Part shown: positions 53,251 to 61,396 of the stretch, piece by piece
Position numbering within the stretch: the first letter of the stretch is position 1
Layout of the letters: the number at the start of each line of letters is the position of its first letter
NCBI RefSeq assembly: GCF_003315205.1
Contig: NZ_QNRR01000003.1
Span: forward strand, 558,001-622,000
Direction of reading: 5' to 3'
DNA from: Roseimicrobium gellanilyticum
Lineage (GTDB): Bacteria; Verrucomicrobiota; Verrucomicrobiia; Verrucomicrobiales; Verrucomicrobiaceae
Length of the DNA: 64,000 nt
Notes under the pieces: model-generated
What the model saw: the letters and a program-made list of their open reading frames with translations, nothing else
What the model was told of the DNA's origin: nothing
The model's database searches: none
Made by a program: the position numbers and the translations under genes

Positions 53251-53317
53251 GCTTTCTGATCATGATGCCGCGCGCCATGTCTGGTCTATGCAAAAAAGTG
53301 GACTATCGACCCAGAAG

Positions 53318-53632
53318 CTACCCCGCTGCTGATGAGTGAGCATGCCAGATCAAGAAGGGCACTACGACCAGGGCACACCAACCCAGAACAGACCCGAACC
53401 ATGCAACCGTCAACAGAGCAAAGTTCCCATTGTTCTTCCTCAGATTAGGTTCAAAGCACATGATCATCCGGTGGTAGCTGAGCGGCAGCCGTGGCAGTCC
53501 GGCAGGTGGCAACTTCATGGAGTTCGCCCAACATGGATTCTCATGCCAAACCCGCTTCAGCAGTAGTCGTTCGGCGAGATGGCCCACAAAAAGAAGACCC
53601 ATCATCAGCTTAAACCACGACTCATAGCTCAT
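53318..53632 (-). CDS. small membrane protein, 104 aa, unknown
   Basis: The product has two or three hydrophobic segments (FKLMMGLLFVGHLAE; LLTVAWFGSVLGWCALVVVPFLIW) and no recognised domain. It begins MSYESWFKLMMG and ends near a His-rich tip. It lies between the sigma factor fusion and the NtrC-like gene on the same strand, with gaps of 57-67 bases. Coding is supported by topology only. Confidence 0.5.
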   Translation of the reverse strand: MSYESWFKLMMGLLFVGHLAERLLLKRVWHENPCWANSMKLPPAGLPRLPLSYHRMIMCFEPNLRKNNGNFALLTVAWFGSVLGWCALVVVPFLIWHAHSSAAG

Positions 53633-53689
53633 GAATAGTTGTACCTCCTCGCGGCCGACTGCTCAATCGGCACAGGCAATCTTCAGTCA

Positions 53690-55105
53690 CTATTTACCAT
53701 TCAACCCGTGCTGATGCAGCTTCTCCCGCAAGGTAAGCCGTGAGATGCCCAGCCACCGCGCGGCCTTGGCTTTGTTCCCCTCGGAGAGATCCATGGCAGC
53801 ACCGATGAGCTCGCGCTCCATGAGGCGCTGCATCTCAGCATAGGCACCGGGAATTTCTCCGTCCATGGCGCGACGCAGCACCTGTCCGGCCGCCTCGGCG
53901 AGGGTGTTCTGCTCTTGCCGCGGACGGACCAGGGCGGACTCGGTGATGAGTTCACGCACATCATCCTCGGTGATGGTATAGCTGCGACGCTTGAGCAGGG
54001 CCTTGCGCAGGATGTTCTGCACCTGGCGCACATTTCCCGGCCAGGGTTGTTGCTGTATGGCGCGCACCGCCTCGGGTGCGATGGAGACTTTTTCAATGCC
54101 GAAGTCCTCCGCATACTTCGCGAGGAAGTAGTCGACCAGGAGCGGAATGTCCTCCGGCCTCTCACGCAGTGGAGGAAGCTGGATGGTGGCGACATTCAGC
54201 CGGTAGTAGAGGTCCTCGCGGAACTCACCCTTGTTGATCATGTCCTCCAGATTCCGATGCGTCGCGGCGATGAAGCGCACATCCACGGGAATGTCCTCGC
54301 GGCCGCCCACACGCTGGATGCGCTTTTCCTGGAGCACGCGCAGCAGCTTCGCCTGCAGGTGCAGATCCATGTCGCCAATCTCATCAAGGAAGAGCGTGGC
54401 ATTGTGCGCCTGCTCAAAGCGCCCGATGCGTGCGCTCACCGCGCCGGTGAACGCCCCTTTTTCATGGCCGAAGAGTTCGCTCTCCAGGAGACTCTCCGGA
54501 ATGGCGGCGCAGTTCACTGCGATGAAAGGCTTGTGAGCGCGGTGGCCGTGCTGGTACAGCGCACGTGCGATGAGTTCCTTGCCCGTGCCGGTCTCACCAC
54601 GGATGAGCACGGTCACGGGAGTGGCGGCAATCTTCGCCAGCTCACGATACACCCGGCCCATGGCGCGGCTCTTTCCAATCAGCGTGTCCTGCTCCTCATA
54701 CACGCGGCCGATTTCCACCGGCTTGGACATCTGGCGCGCGGCAGCAATGGCCTCCTCCAGCACGCTACGAAGTTCCGCGCCGTCCACCGGCTTGGGCAGA
54801 ATGTCATACGCCCCACTCTTCACGGCGTGAATGGCCACATCGCCATCGCGAGCGCCGGTGAGGAGAATCAAAGGCAGGCGTGGCTTCTTGATATGCACGG
54901 TGGAGATCACCTGTAGGCCACCCGCCCCCGGCAGGCGGTACTCCGTGACCACGGCGTCCACTTCCTCTCCCAAGGCGGCATCGATGCCCTCGGTTCCGTT
55001 GGTGGCAATGCTCACCTCGTAGCCGCCCTCGCGGAGGGCATCCGCCGTGCGCGCCGCATCTTCCGCCGAGGCATCGACGATGAGGATACGGAAGGGACGT
55101 TTCAT
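53690..55105 (-). CDS. sigma-54-dependent response regulator (NtrC-like) with Glu at the phospho-site
   Basis: This 471-residue activator has a receiver (1-120), an AAA+ domain (about 142-370; Walker A RGETGTGKE at 169-177, sigma-54 contact GAFTGA at 217-222, Walker B LFLDEIGD) and a Fis-type HTH (AARWLGISRLTLREKLHQ). In the receiver the usual phospho-acceptor Asp is Glu55 (VVTEYRLPG) and one acidic-pocket residue is Ala12, while Lys105 remains. It may therefore be phosphorylation-independent. No histidine kinase gene is adjacent. It is divergent from glnB, whose sigma-54 promoter it probably activates. Confidence 0.92.
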   Translation of the reverse strand: MKRPFRILIVDASAEDAARTADALREGGYEVSIATNGTEGIDAALGEEVDAVVTEYRLPGAGGLQVISTVHIKKPRLPLILLTGARDGDVAIHAVKSGAYDILPKPVDGAELRSVLEEAIAAARQMSKPVEIGRVYEEQDTLIGKSRAMGRVYRELAKIAATPVTVLIRGETGTGKELIARALYQHGHRAHKPFIAVNCAAIPESLLESELFGHEKGAFTGAVSARIGRFEQAHNATLFLDEIGDMDLHLQAKLLRVLQEKRIQRVGGREDIPVDVRFIAATHRNLEDMINKGEFREDLYYRLNVATIQLPPLRERPEDIPLLVDYFLAKYAEDFGIEKVSIAPEAVRAIQQQPWPGNVRQVQNILRKALLKRRSYTITEDDVRELITESALVRPRQEQNTLAEAAGQVLRRAMDGEIPGAYAEMQRLMERELIGAAMDLSEGNKAKAARWLGISRLTLREKLHQHGLNGK

Positions 55106-55197
55106 GAAAGGGAAGGCGCGACGCCTTCACAGTCAGCATGTCGGATGCCGGACGGATGGCGCAAGTGCCATCCTCCCCAAAACCTCATGCCGCGCAA

Positions 55198-55216
55198 GTG
55201 GTAAGCCACTTACCAC
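55198..55216. promoter_or_regulatory. palindrome, candidate upstream activator site
   Basis: GTGGTAAG and CTTACCAC form a perfect 8-bp inverted repeat with a 3-base spacer. Its centre lies about 119 bases upstream of the -24 GG of the glnB promoter, a normal distance for an enhancer bound by an NtrC-type dimer, and about 100 bases upstream of the activator's own start. Confidence 0.6.
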
Positions 55217-55324
55217 CAGGCGGTCACCGGCTCACCAATCACGCTTAATTCCCAACACATGGAGAAAACAAAACCAACACACAATCAACTCTAAACCAAT
55301 AACTTACAACCTAAACGATCCACT

Positions 55325-55340
55325 TGGCACGCCCTTTGCC
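55325..55340 (+). promoter_or_regulatory. sigma-54 (-24/-12) promoter of glnB
   Basis: TTGGCACGCCCTTTGC fits the sigma-54 consensus TGGCACG-N4-TTGC. GG lies at 55326-55327 and GC at 55338-55339, ten bases apart as required. Transcription should start near 55351, about 78 bases before the glnB ATG. Confidence 0.85.
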
Positions 55341-55344
55341 TTAA

Positions 55345-55767
<423 letters not shown>

Positions 55768-55801
55768 TTCGCAAAAAGTCCCCCAAGAGCCAAACCCCAA
55801 G

Positions 55802-55832
55802 GGCACGCGACCTCGCCGGCGCGTGCCTTTTT
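55802..55832 (+). terminator. rho-independent terminator of glnB
   Basis: GGCACGCG (55802-55809) and CGCGTGCC (55820-55827) form a perfect 8-bp stem with a 10-base loop, followed by TTTTT. It lies 34 bases after the glnB stop. Confidence 0.9.
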
Positions 55833-55974
55833 GTGCCCAAAGCGAGCGGATGGGACCTCGGACCGGGGAAGGGCCATCCATTGCTAATAAACCCGGCTCG
55901 CGTACGTTTTACCGGTTCATACCCGGCCTGGTCCGGCTCTGCCTGCTTCCCCTCCCCTGCCTTCTCCACCCACC

Positions 55975-57018
55975 ATGCATTTCTTCCGCCTGCCCCTGCT
56001 GCTTGCCCTTGGATTGAGCATTTCCCTCTCCCCGGCGAGAGCAGAAAAGAAGGAAACGGAAGAAAAGCCGGCTGCGGAAGCCGCCGCCACGGTCAAAGAA
56101 GCCGACAAGAAGATGGAAGAGGAGGCTCCCAAGGATCCTCTCGCTGAGGCGGAGGCCCTGCTCAAGGCGCATGCGGAGACCGGCATTGGCGACTTTGGCA
56201 GCATGGAACCGCTACAGCGGCAGGACACCCCGGATCGCGGCGTGGTGGCCTTCAATGTGGATGAGAACAAGGCGGTCTTCAGCCCCATGGCCCACTGGGA
56301 GCAGTACAACATCCCCATGGAGACGAAACGCTGGGGCCGGTACAACGTGCGCATCACCTACACCCTGAAATCACCTGCTCTTGGTGTGCAGGTGAAGATT
56401 GCAGGCAGCACACCAGAGTCCGGTGGCACGCTCAAGAAGCAGATCAAAGGGACCTCCGGCGCACGGAATTCCACGTTTGTCGGGCAGATCTATGTGAAGG
56501 AGGCCGGTCCCCTCTTCGTCGCGCTCTACACCCCTGGTGGCATCGGCTTCTCGAACTTCTACCTGCATGAAGTCGCGCTCGTTCCCGCCCCTGAAAGCGA
56601 AAATGTCCTCTCGCCTACAGAAGATGGATCTCTGCAGCTCCTCGCCAATGCTGCCACCACCTGGAGCGAGAACATGCGCTACGAACCCAAGCCCGAAAAG
56701 AACTGCCTCGGCTTCTGGACGGAGAAGGATGACTTCGCCGAATGGGAATTCACCGTAACCAAGCCCGGCAAGTACGCCGTGACCGTGCACCAGGGATGCG
56801 GTGCCGGCGGTGGCAGCAAAGTGGCTGTGATGCTTGGCGAGCAGAAGTTGAACTTCACTGTGAAGGACACCGGAGGCTTCCAGAAATGGGCTCCCGTAAA
56901 TGCCGGTGAAGTCACCATCAGTGAACCCGGCACCTATCGCCTGGCGGTAAAGCCCGAGACGAAGAATGGCAAGGCCATCATGGACATCCAGAAGGTCGTG
57001 CTCGCTCCCGTGAGCTGA
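55975..57018 (+). CDS. secreted protein with two beta-sandwich-like halves, unknown
   Basis: The 347-residue product has a signal peptide (FRLPLLLALGLSISLSPARA) and an acidic Lys/Glu/Ala stretch (about 22-75). Two similar halves follow: WGRYNVRITYTLKSPALGV, then VKEAGPLFVALYT; and FAEWEFTVTKPGKYAVTVHQ, then VTISEPGTYRLAVKPETK. The layout recalls carbohydrate-binding or lectin-like CBM6-type modules repeated twice, judged by eye. No enzyme motif is seen. It follows glnB after a terminator and has its own strong terminator. Confidence 0.7.
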   Translation: MHFFRLPLLLALGLSISLSPARAEKKETEEKPAAEAAATVKEADKKMEEEAPKDPLAEAEALLKAHAETGIGDFGSMEPLQRQDTPDRGVVAFNVDENKAVFSPMAHWEQYNIPMETKRWGRYNVRITYTLKSPALGVQVKIAGSTPESGGTLKKQIKGTSGARNSTFVGQIYVKEAGPLFVALYTPGGIGFSNFYLHEVALVPAPESENVLSPTEDGSLQLLANAATTWSENMRYEPKPEKNCLGFWTEKDDFAEWEFTVTKPGKYAVTVHQGCGAGGGSKVAVMLGEQKLNFTVKDTGGFQKWAPVNAGEVTISEPGTYRLAVKPETKNGKAIMDIQKVVLAPVS

Positions 57019-57048
57019 GAAGAGTACCACATCAGGCTCGATGACACC

Positions 57049-57080
57049 ACGCGGTTTGGATTGACCCAAACCGCGTTTTT
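57049..57080 (+). terminator. rho-independent terminator
   Basis: ACGCGGTTTGG (57049-57059) and CCAAACCGCGT (57066-57076) form a perfect 11-bp stem with a 6-base loop, followed by a T-run to 57080. It ends the secreted-protein transcript. Confidence 0.93.
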
Positions 57081-57095
57081 CTTTAGGCTCGTGCC

Positions 57096-57389
57096 ATGGT
57101 GTATCTGCAGATTGTCCTGCTGCTGTTGATCGCACTGACCCAAATTCTGCGTGCCACGGCGATTGCACGCTGGGATCGGTTGTGGAGAGCGAAGCTGTTC
57201 CTTGCGATTTCTCTGGGGACGGCGCCAGTACTGATGCTGCTAAGCCGCCTGCGGATCATCAACAAGGATTACAGCGCAGTGATCCCCTGGGAATCTGCAC
57301 TGGAGGGGATCTTCTTCATGGTGGCGGTTTGTTTCTATCTCTTCTGCCTGCGCGGTGATGCTGCGAGGCCGACGGGTGAGGAGAAGTGA
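57096..57389 (+). CDS. small membrane protein, 97 aa, unknown
   Basis: The product has three hydrophobic stretches (YLQIVLLLLIALTQILRA; LFLAISLGTAPVLMLL; LEGIFFMVAVCFYLFCL) and a charged C-terminus, with no known family. It starts only 16 bases after the preceding terminator, so it needs its own promoter or read-through. Coding is supported by topology and a clean frame. Confidence 0.55.
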   Translation: MVYLQIVLLLLIALTQILRATAIARWDRLWRAKLFLAISLGTAPVLMLLSRLRIINKDYSAVIPWESALEGIFFMVAVCFYLFCLRGDAARPTGEEK

Positions 57390-57502
57390 GGATGGACTCG
57401 ATATCCAAATCTCCTCTTGTCTCTAACAAAGACAGACAGCCCATCGCATTATTGAATGCATGGTGTTGGAGCAAGACCTACCCCGACAAAAAGGAGCCGC
57501 AG

Positions 57503-57755
57503 TTCGCCCTGAAGGGGCGAAGGAGCCCAGCCTAGGGTTAGGGAGCTTCAGCGACCGACACCCTAGGTGGCGATCTAAAAAGTCACACGACCCTGAAGGG
57601 GTCGAGGAGAGGTTCGCATGGTCTGCGCTGCCGAAAGATACCAGCGACGTCTCCTCCACCCTTTCAGGGTGGCACCCGTTTTTCTACGCTACCCAAGGTG
57701 TCGGTCGCTGAGGCTCCCTAACCTTGGGCTGGGCTCCTGCTGCCCTTCAGGCAGC
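57503..57755. repeat. long palindromic interspersed element with 47-bp inverted arms
   Basis: Arms at 57522-57568 (GGAGCCCAGCCTAGGGTTAG...) and 57691-57737 are inverted copies with a few mismatches. They are bordered outside by hairpins TTCGCCC/GGGCGAA (57503-57521) and GCTGCC/GGCAGC (57739-57755). Two more hairpins on the motif CCCTGAAGGG or its variants lie inside (near 57590 and 57660). No ORF in it is convincing. It fills much of the 675-bp gap before argF. The form is REP/MITE-like. Confidence 0.75.
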
Positions 57756-57833
57756 GACTTCGGAACGGAGCTGACTTGCGGAGTCTGATGGCTTGCCAGC
57801 CTCTCTCTCAAGTGTTTGCGAAATCCCACCAAC

Positions 57834-57974
57834 TCAGCGCAACCACCGGGAAAGCAGACGCTTTGCATCAGCATGCGACAGAACCTTGCCCTCCATGATC
57901 GCGCGCTCGCCTCGTTCGATGCATTCAAGCACCACCGCTTTTTGTTTCGACGCGGGTCTCTCTGGCTCTTTCAT
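57834..57974 (-). CDS. possible orphan antitoxin-like small protein, 46 aa
   Basis: A short minus-strand frame begins MKEPERPASK and ends GKVLSHADAKRLLSRWLR. The end resembles the C-terminal part of small type II antitoxins, where a helix before 'G.v.sh..a...l..wl' binds the toxin. No intact toxin gene follows: the next frames are short and run into the palindromic element. The ribosome site is weak. It may be a remnant of a toxin-antitoxin pair or non-coding. Confidence 0.4.
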   Translation of the reverse strand: MKEPERPASKQKAVVLECIERGERAIMEGKVLSHADAKRLLSRWLR

Positions 57975-58064
57975 GTGTTCGAGTCGGTTTGACGCCAGCC
58001 GGAGGCCAGCGCGCCCACGACTGCTCAGTGTGAAGGCCTCTGGAGAGACCTTCTACCTTTCCAT

Positions 58065-58964
58065 CTACTTCCGCAGCATCCAGCAGATGACGGCCTTCTG
58101 CACATGCAGGCGGTTCTCTGCCTCGTGGAAGATGACGTCGGCGTGCTGCTCGAGCACTTCGTCGGTGATTTCCTTCTCGCGGTAAGCGGGCAGGCAATGC
58201 ATGACAATGGCATCCTTCGCGGCGTGCTTCATGAGCGCGCTGTTGATCTGGTAGGGTTGGAGGATCTTGAGGCGGTGGGCGCTCTCCTCTTCCTTGCCCA
58301 TGCTGACCCACACGTCGGTGTATACCACATCCACGCCTGACACGGCCTTCACGGGATCATCCTCCAGCTTCACCATGCCGGACTTGAAGTTTTCCATGAA
58401 GGATTGCGGAGGCTGGAATTGCTTCGGTGCGCCGATGACGAGTTCGAAGCCGAGACGTTCGGCAGCCCACATCCAGGAGCGGGCCACATTGCAATCGCCA
58501 TCACCGAGGAAACACACGCGCTTTCCCGCCCAGCCACCGAGACGCTCGTACATCACCTGCAGGTCCGCGAGGATCTGGCAGGGATGCTCTTCGTCCGTAA
58601 GCGCATTGATGGTCGGAAGGCTGCTGTACTTGGCGAAGTCCTCCACATCCGCCTGCGCGTAGGTGCGGATCACAGCGCCGTGCACCATGCGGCCCAGCAC
58701 ACGGGCCGTATCCTTCACGGGTTCGCCGCGACCGAGCTGTGTGTCCGCCCCGCTCAAGAACATCACACTGCCGCCCAGTTCGCGAATGCCGACCTCAAAG
58801 CTCACGCGCGTGCGCGTGGAGGATTTGTTGAAGATGAGTGCCCAGCACTGGCCATTGAGAATCTGCGGGGTAGCGTTGCGATTTTTGCGCAGCTTGGCCC
58901 CGAGCTCGACGATGTCCGTGATCTCACCGGCGGTGAGAGCTTCGATGGAAAGAAGATGTTTCAT
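58065..58964 (-). CDS. argF: ornithine carbamoyltransferase
   Basis: This 299-residue enzyme makes citrulline from ornithine and carbamoyl phosphate. It has the carbamoyl-phosphate motif SSTRTRVSFE, HPCQILADLQ and the ornithine-binding HCLPAYR, plus DVWVSMGKEEE. The length is normal. It is the last gene of the arginine cluster, 21 bases after argD. Confidence 0.96.
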   Translation of the reverse strand: MKHLLSIEALTAGEITDIVELGAKLRKNRNATPQILNGQCWALIFNKSSTRTRVSFEVGIRELGGSVMFLSGADTQLGRGEPVKDTARVLGRMVHGAVIRTYAQADVEDFAKYSSLPTINALTDEEHPCQILADLQVMYERLGGWAGKRVCFLGDGDCNVARSWMWAAERLGFELVIGAPKQFQPPQSFMENFKSGMVKLEDDPVKAVSGVDVVYTDVWVSMGKEEESAHRLKILQPYQINSALMKHAAKDAIVMHCLPAYREKEITDEVLEQHADVIFHEAENRLHVQKAVICWMLRK

Positions 58965-58985
58965 CGTGAATAGGCAGGACTGGGA

Positions 58986-60260
58986 TTAGGACAGTTTGGA
59001 GAGCACCGTTTGCATGATGCCCAGGCCTTCCTTGGCCTCGGCTTCGATGGTGTTCATGGGAGCGAGCCAGCGAATGACCTTCGGACCAGCAGGCACGACC
59101 AGCAGACACGCATCCATGAGCAGCTTCGCCACCCAGATGGAGGGCACCTTGCCGCTCGCCTTGAAGTCTTCATTGGCTTCGATGAGCGGCACGTTCAGTT
59201 CAAATCCGATCATGAAACCAAAGGCGCGCACTTCGCTGAGCACCGGCAATTTCCATGCCAGCGCTTCTTTCGCGATGAAGGCACCCATGGCTTTCGCGTG
59301 AGCGGCAAGGTTGTCACGCAGGATGACCTTGAGCGTTGCCATGCCCGTGGCACATGCGAGCGGTGAACCGCCGTACGTGGTGCCGTGCGTGCCAGCACTC
59401 AGGAGATTGCAAAGCCGGGTGCCTGCGGCATCACCGACCGAGCGATCTCTCGCCCAGAAGGAACCCAGCGGGTAACCGCTGCCGATGGACTTCGCCCAAC
59501 TGATGGCATCCGGCAGAATCTCATCCCCTGGCACAATGCTGCGCCATCCAGCGAGTTCACCGGTACGACCGAGACCACACTGCACTTCATCGAGCAGCAG
59601 GAGCAGGTCATGCTGATCGCGCAGCTGCGCCGCGATGCGTAGGAACTCGGGCGTCACCGGGTTCACGCCGCTCTCGCCCTGCACGGGCTCCAGCAGGATG
59701 GCCACGGTGTTTTCATTCACGGCTGCTTTCAGCTCCGCAGCATCGTTGAAAGGCACGTACTTGAAGCCGGGAAGCAGCGGACCGAAGCCGCCATGAATCT
59801 TCTCCTGCGCCGTGGCCGTCATGGTGGCAAAGGTCCGGCCGTGGAAGCTGCCGGTGCAGGTGATGATCTCAAAGCGTGGCGAACCATCCGCCTTGGGCCG
59901 GGTGACACCGAACTTTCTAGCGAGCTTGATGAGACCTTCATTCGCCTCGGCACCGCTGTTGGAGAAGAAGCACTTGCCGGGAATGCCCAGCACCTCTTCC
60001 ACCAGCATCTGCGCCAGCTCACCTTGCTGACGGATGTTGTACCAGTTGGAGACGTGAATCAGCGTCGCTGCCTGCTGGCTGATGGCCTGCACCACTTCCG
60101 GGTGACAGTGGCCGAGCGGACACACCGCCACACCGCCGGCGAAGTCGAGGTACTCGCGTCCGTCCTTGTCCCAGACGCGCGCGCCCTGGCCCCGCTCGGG
60201 CCAGAAGTCGTACCGTCCGTAGTTTGGCATGACGTACTTTGAAATGAGGGAATCAGACAT
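58986..60260 (-). CDS. argD: acetylornithine aminotransferase
   Basis: This 424-residue class III PLP enzyme transfers an amino group to N-acetylglutamate semialdehyde, and in many bacteria also serves lysine synthesis. The motifs are GGVAVCPLGHCHPEVV, FSNSGAEANEGLIKLARK, TGSFHGRTFATMTAT and DEVQCGLGRTGELAGW. In the PLP-Lys region, ISWAKSIGSGYPLGSF replaces the usual T(L/M)AKGLG(G/N)G; the Lys is present. Context (argB upstream, argF downstream) fixes the assignment. Confidence 0.94.
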   Translation of the reverse strand: MSDSLISKYVMPNYGRYDFWPERGQGARVWDKDGREYLDFAGGVAVCPLGHCHPEVVQAISQQAATLIHVSNWYNIRQQGELAQMLVEEVLGIPGKCFFSNSGAEANEGLIKLARKFGVTRPKADGSPRFEIITCTGSFHGRTFATMTATAQEKIHGGFGPLLPGFKYVPFNDAAELKAAVNENTVAILLEPVQGESGVNPVTPEFLRIAAQLRDQHDLLLLLDEVQCGLGRTGELAGWRSIVPGDEILPDAISWAKSIGSGYPLGSFWARDRSVGDAAGTRLCNLLSAGTHGTTYGGSPLACATGMATLKVILRDNLAAHAKAMGAFIAKEALAWKLPVLSEVRAFGFMIGFELNVPLIEANEDFKASGKVPSIWVAKLLMDACLLVVPAGPKVIRWLAPMNTIEAEAKEGLGIMQTVLSKLS

Positions 60261-60394
60261 GGATGAAAATCAGGATGAGAAAGAATGAATCGTAACAGGA
60301 TGGAATGACTAACGAACGAAGATGAAGCGTCATCGTCGTCGCAGTCGTGTCCACACGCTGCTCTCTGCCTGATGGGTGCTGTGCCAGAACGTGC

Positions 60395-61276
60395 TCACAG
60401 CGTGATCTCCGTGCCGATGCCCCGGTCCGTGAAGCACTCCAGCACCAGTGAGTGCGGGATGCGTCCATCAATCATGTGCACCTTGCCCACGCCGCCATGT
60501 AGCGAGTCCAGGGCGCTGTCCACCTTTGGAATCATGCCACCAGAGATGATGCCTTCCTTCTTGAGCTGGGTGATGGAAGCCTCGTTCAAAGTTGGGATGA
60601 GCGTTGCGTTGTCCTTGGGATCACGCATCACGCCCAGCACATCACTGAGGAAAATGAGCTTGGTGGCCTTCAGTTTCTTTGCCAGTGCGCAAGCCGCGAT
60701 GTCGGCATTCACATTGAGTGTATTTCGGGTACCGAGCTCACGAGCGACCGGTGAGACCACCGGCACCACCTCACCGGCCACGGCCAGGTCGATGACCTCC
60801 GTGTTGCACACGGTGACTTCTCCGACAAAGCCGAGATCCGCGGGTTCCCCCGTGGCGGGATCCTTCCCGAGCATCCGCTGCCCTGAGAACACCGTGGTAC
60901 CGGGAAGGCCGATGGCACGACCGCCGAGCGCCTTGATGCGCTCCACAAGATCAGGGTTGATGACCCGGGCCAGGGTTTCTTCCACGATGCGAATAGTCGC
61001 TTCATCCGTCACGCGAAGGCCGCCGATGAACTTGGCCTCCAAACCGGAGTCCTTCATGGCCTTGTTGATGGCCTTGCCGCCACCGTGCACCAGCACAGGG
61101 TTGATGCCCACGGCCTCGAGGAAAACGATGTCGCGCAGCAGGCTGTCCACCAAAGACTGTTCTTCCATGGCGCTGCCACCCACCTTGATGAGGAAGGTCT
61201 GGCCGCGGAAGCTCTGCATGTACGGCAGGGCTTCGAGAAGGACGGCGGCTTTGCTAATCTGGTCGTTCAGGCTCAT
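60395..61276 (-). CDS. argB: acetylglutamate kinase
   Basis: This 293-residue amino-acid-kinase-fold enzyme phosphorylates N-acetylglutamate. The sequence has FLIKVGGSAMEE, PVLVHGGGKAINKAM, GLRVTDEATIRIVEETL, NVNADIAACALAKKL and FLSDVLGVMRDPKD, with the C-terminal GGMIPKVDSALDSLHGGV. The length and N-terminal helix are compatible with the arginine-inhibited hexameric type. It follows argJ by 120 bases and precedes argD by 134. Confidence 0.96.
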   Translation of the reverse strand: MSLNDQISKAAVLLEALPYMQSFRGQTFLIKVGGSAMEEQSLVDSLLRDIVFLEAVGINPVLVHGGGKAINKAMKDSGLEAKFIGGLRVTDEATIRIVEETLARVINPDLVERIKALGGRAIGLPGTTVFSGQRMLGKDPATGEPADLGFVGEVTVCNTEVIDLAVAGEVVPVVSPVARELGTRNTLNVNADIAACALAKKLKATKLIFLSDVLGVMRDPKDNATLIPTLNEASITQLKKEGIISGGMIPKVDSALDSLHGGVGKVHMIDGRIPHSLVLECFTDRGIGTEITL

Positions 61277-61346
61277 GGCAGGGGAGGAAGGGGAAGCACT
61301 AAGGAAAGCTGGCGCAGGCTCACAACGAAAAAAACGTCACATCCAC

Positions 61347-61365
61347 GGGGATCGCCAAGATCCCC
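61347..61365. other. hairpin between argJ and argB
   Basis: GGGGATC (61347-61353) and GATCCCC (61359-61365) form a perfect 7-bp stem with a 5-base loop. On the minus strand a T-rich stretch starts about 11 bases further on. It may attenuate or process the argCJBDF transcript, but it is not a clear terminator. Confidence 0.4.
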
Positions 61366-61396
61366 GGGAGAAGGCCAAAACGGCTGGGACTGACGT

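Noticed and set aside
57460-57711. 83-codon plus-strand frame in the palindromic element
   Set aside because: It is built from the inverted repeat and hairpins, with no start site or protein-like composition.
57689-57928. Toxin partner in the frame overlapping the antitoxin-like ORF
   Set aside because: The 79-codon frame starts upstream of the antitoxin end, runs into the palindromic element and has no ParE, RelE or PIN features.
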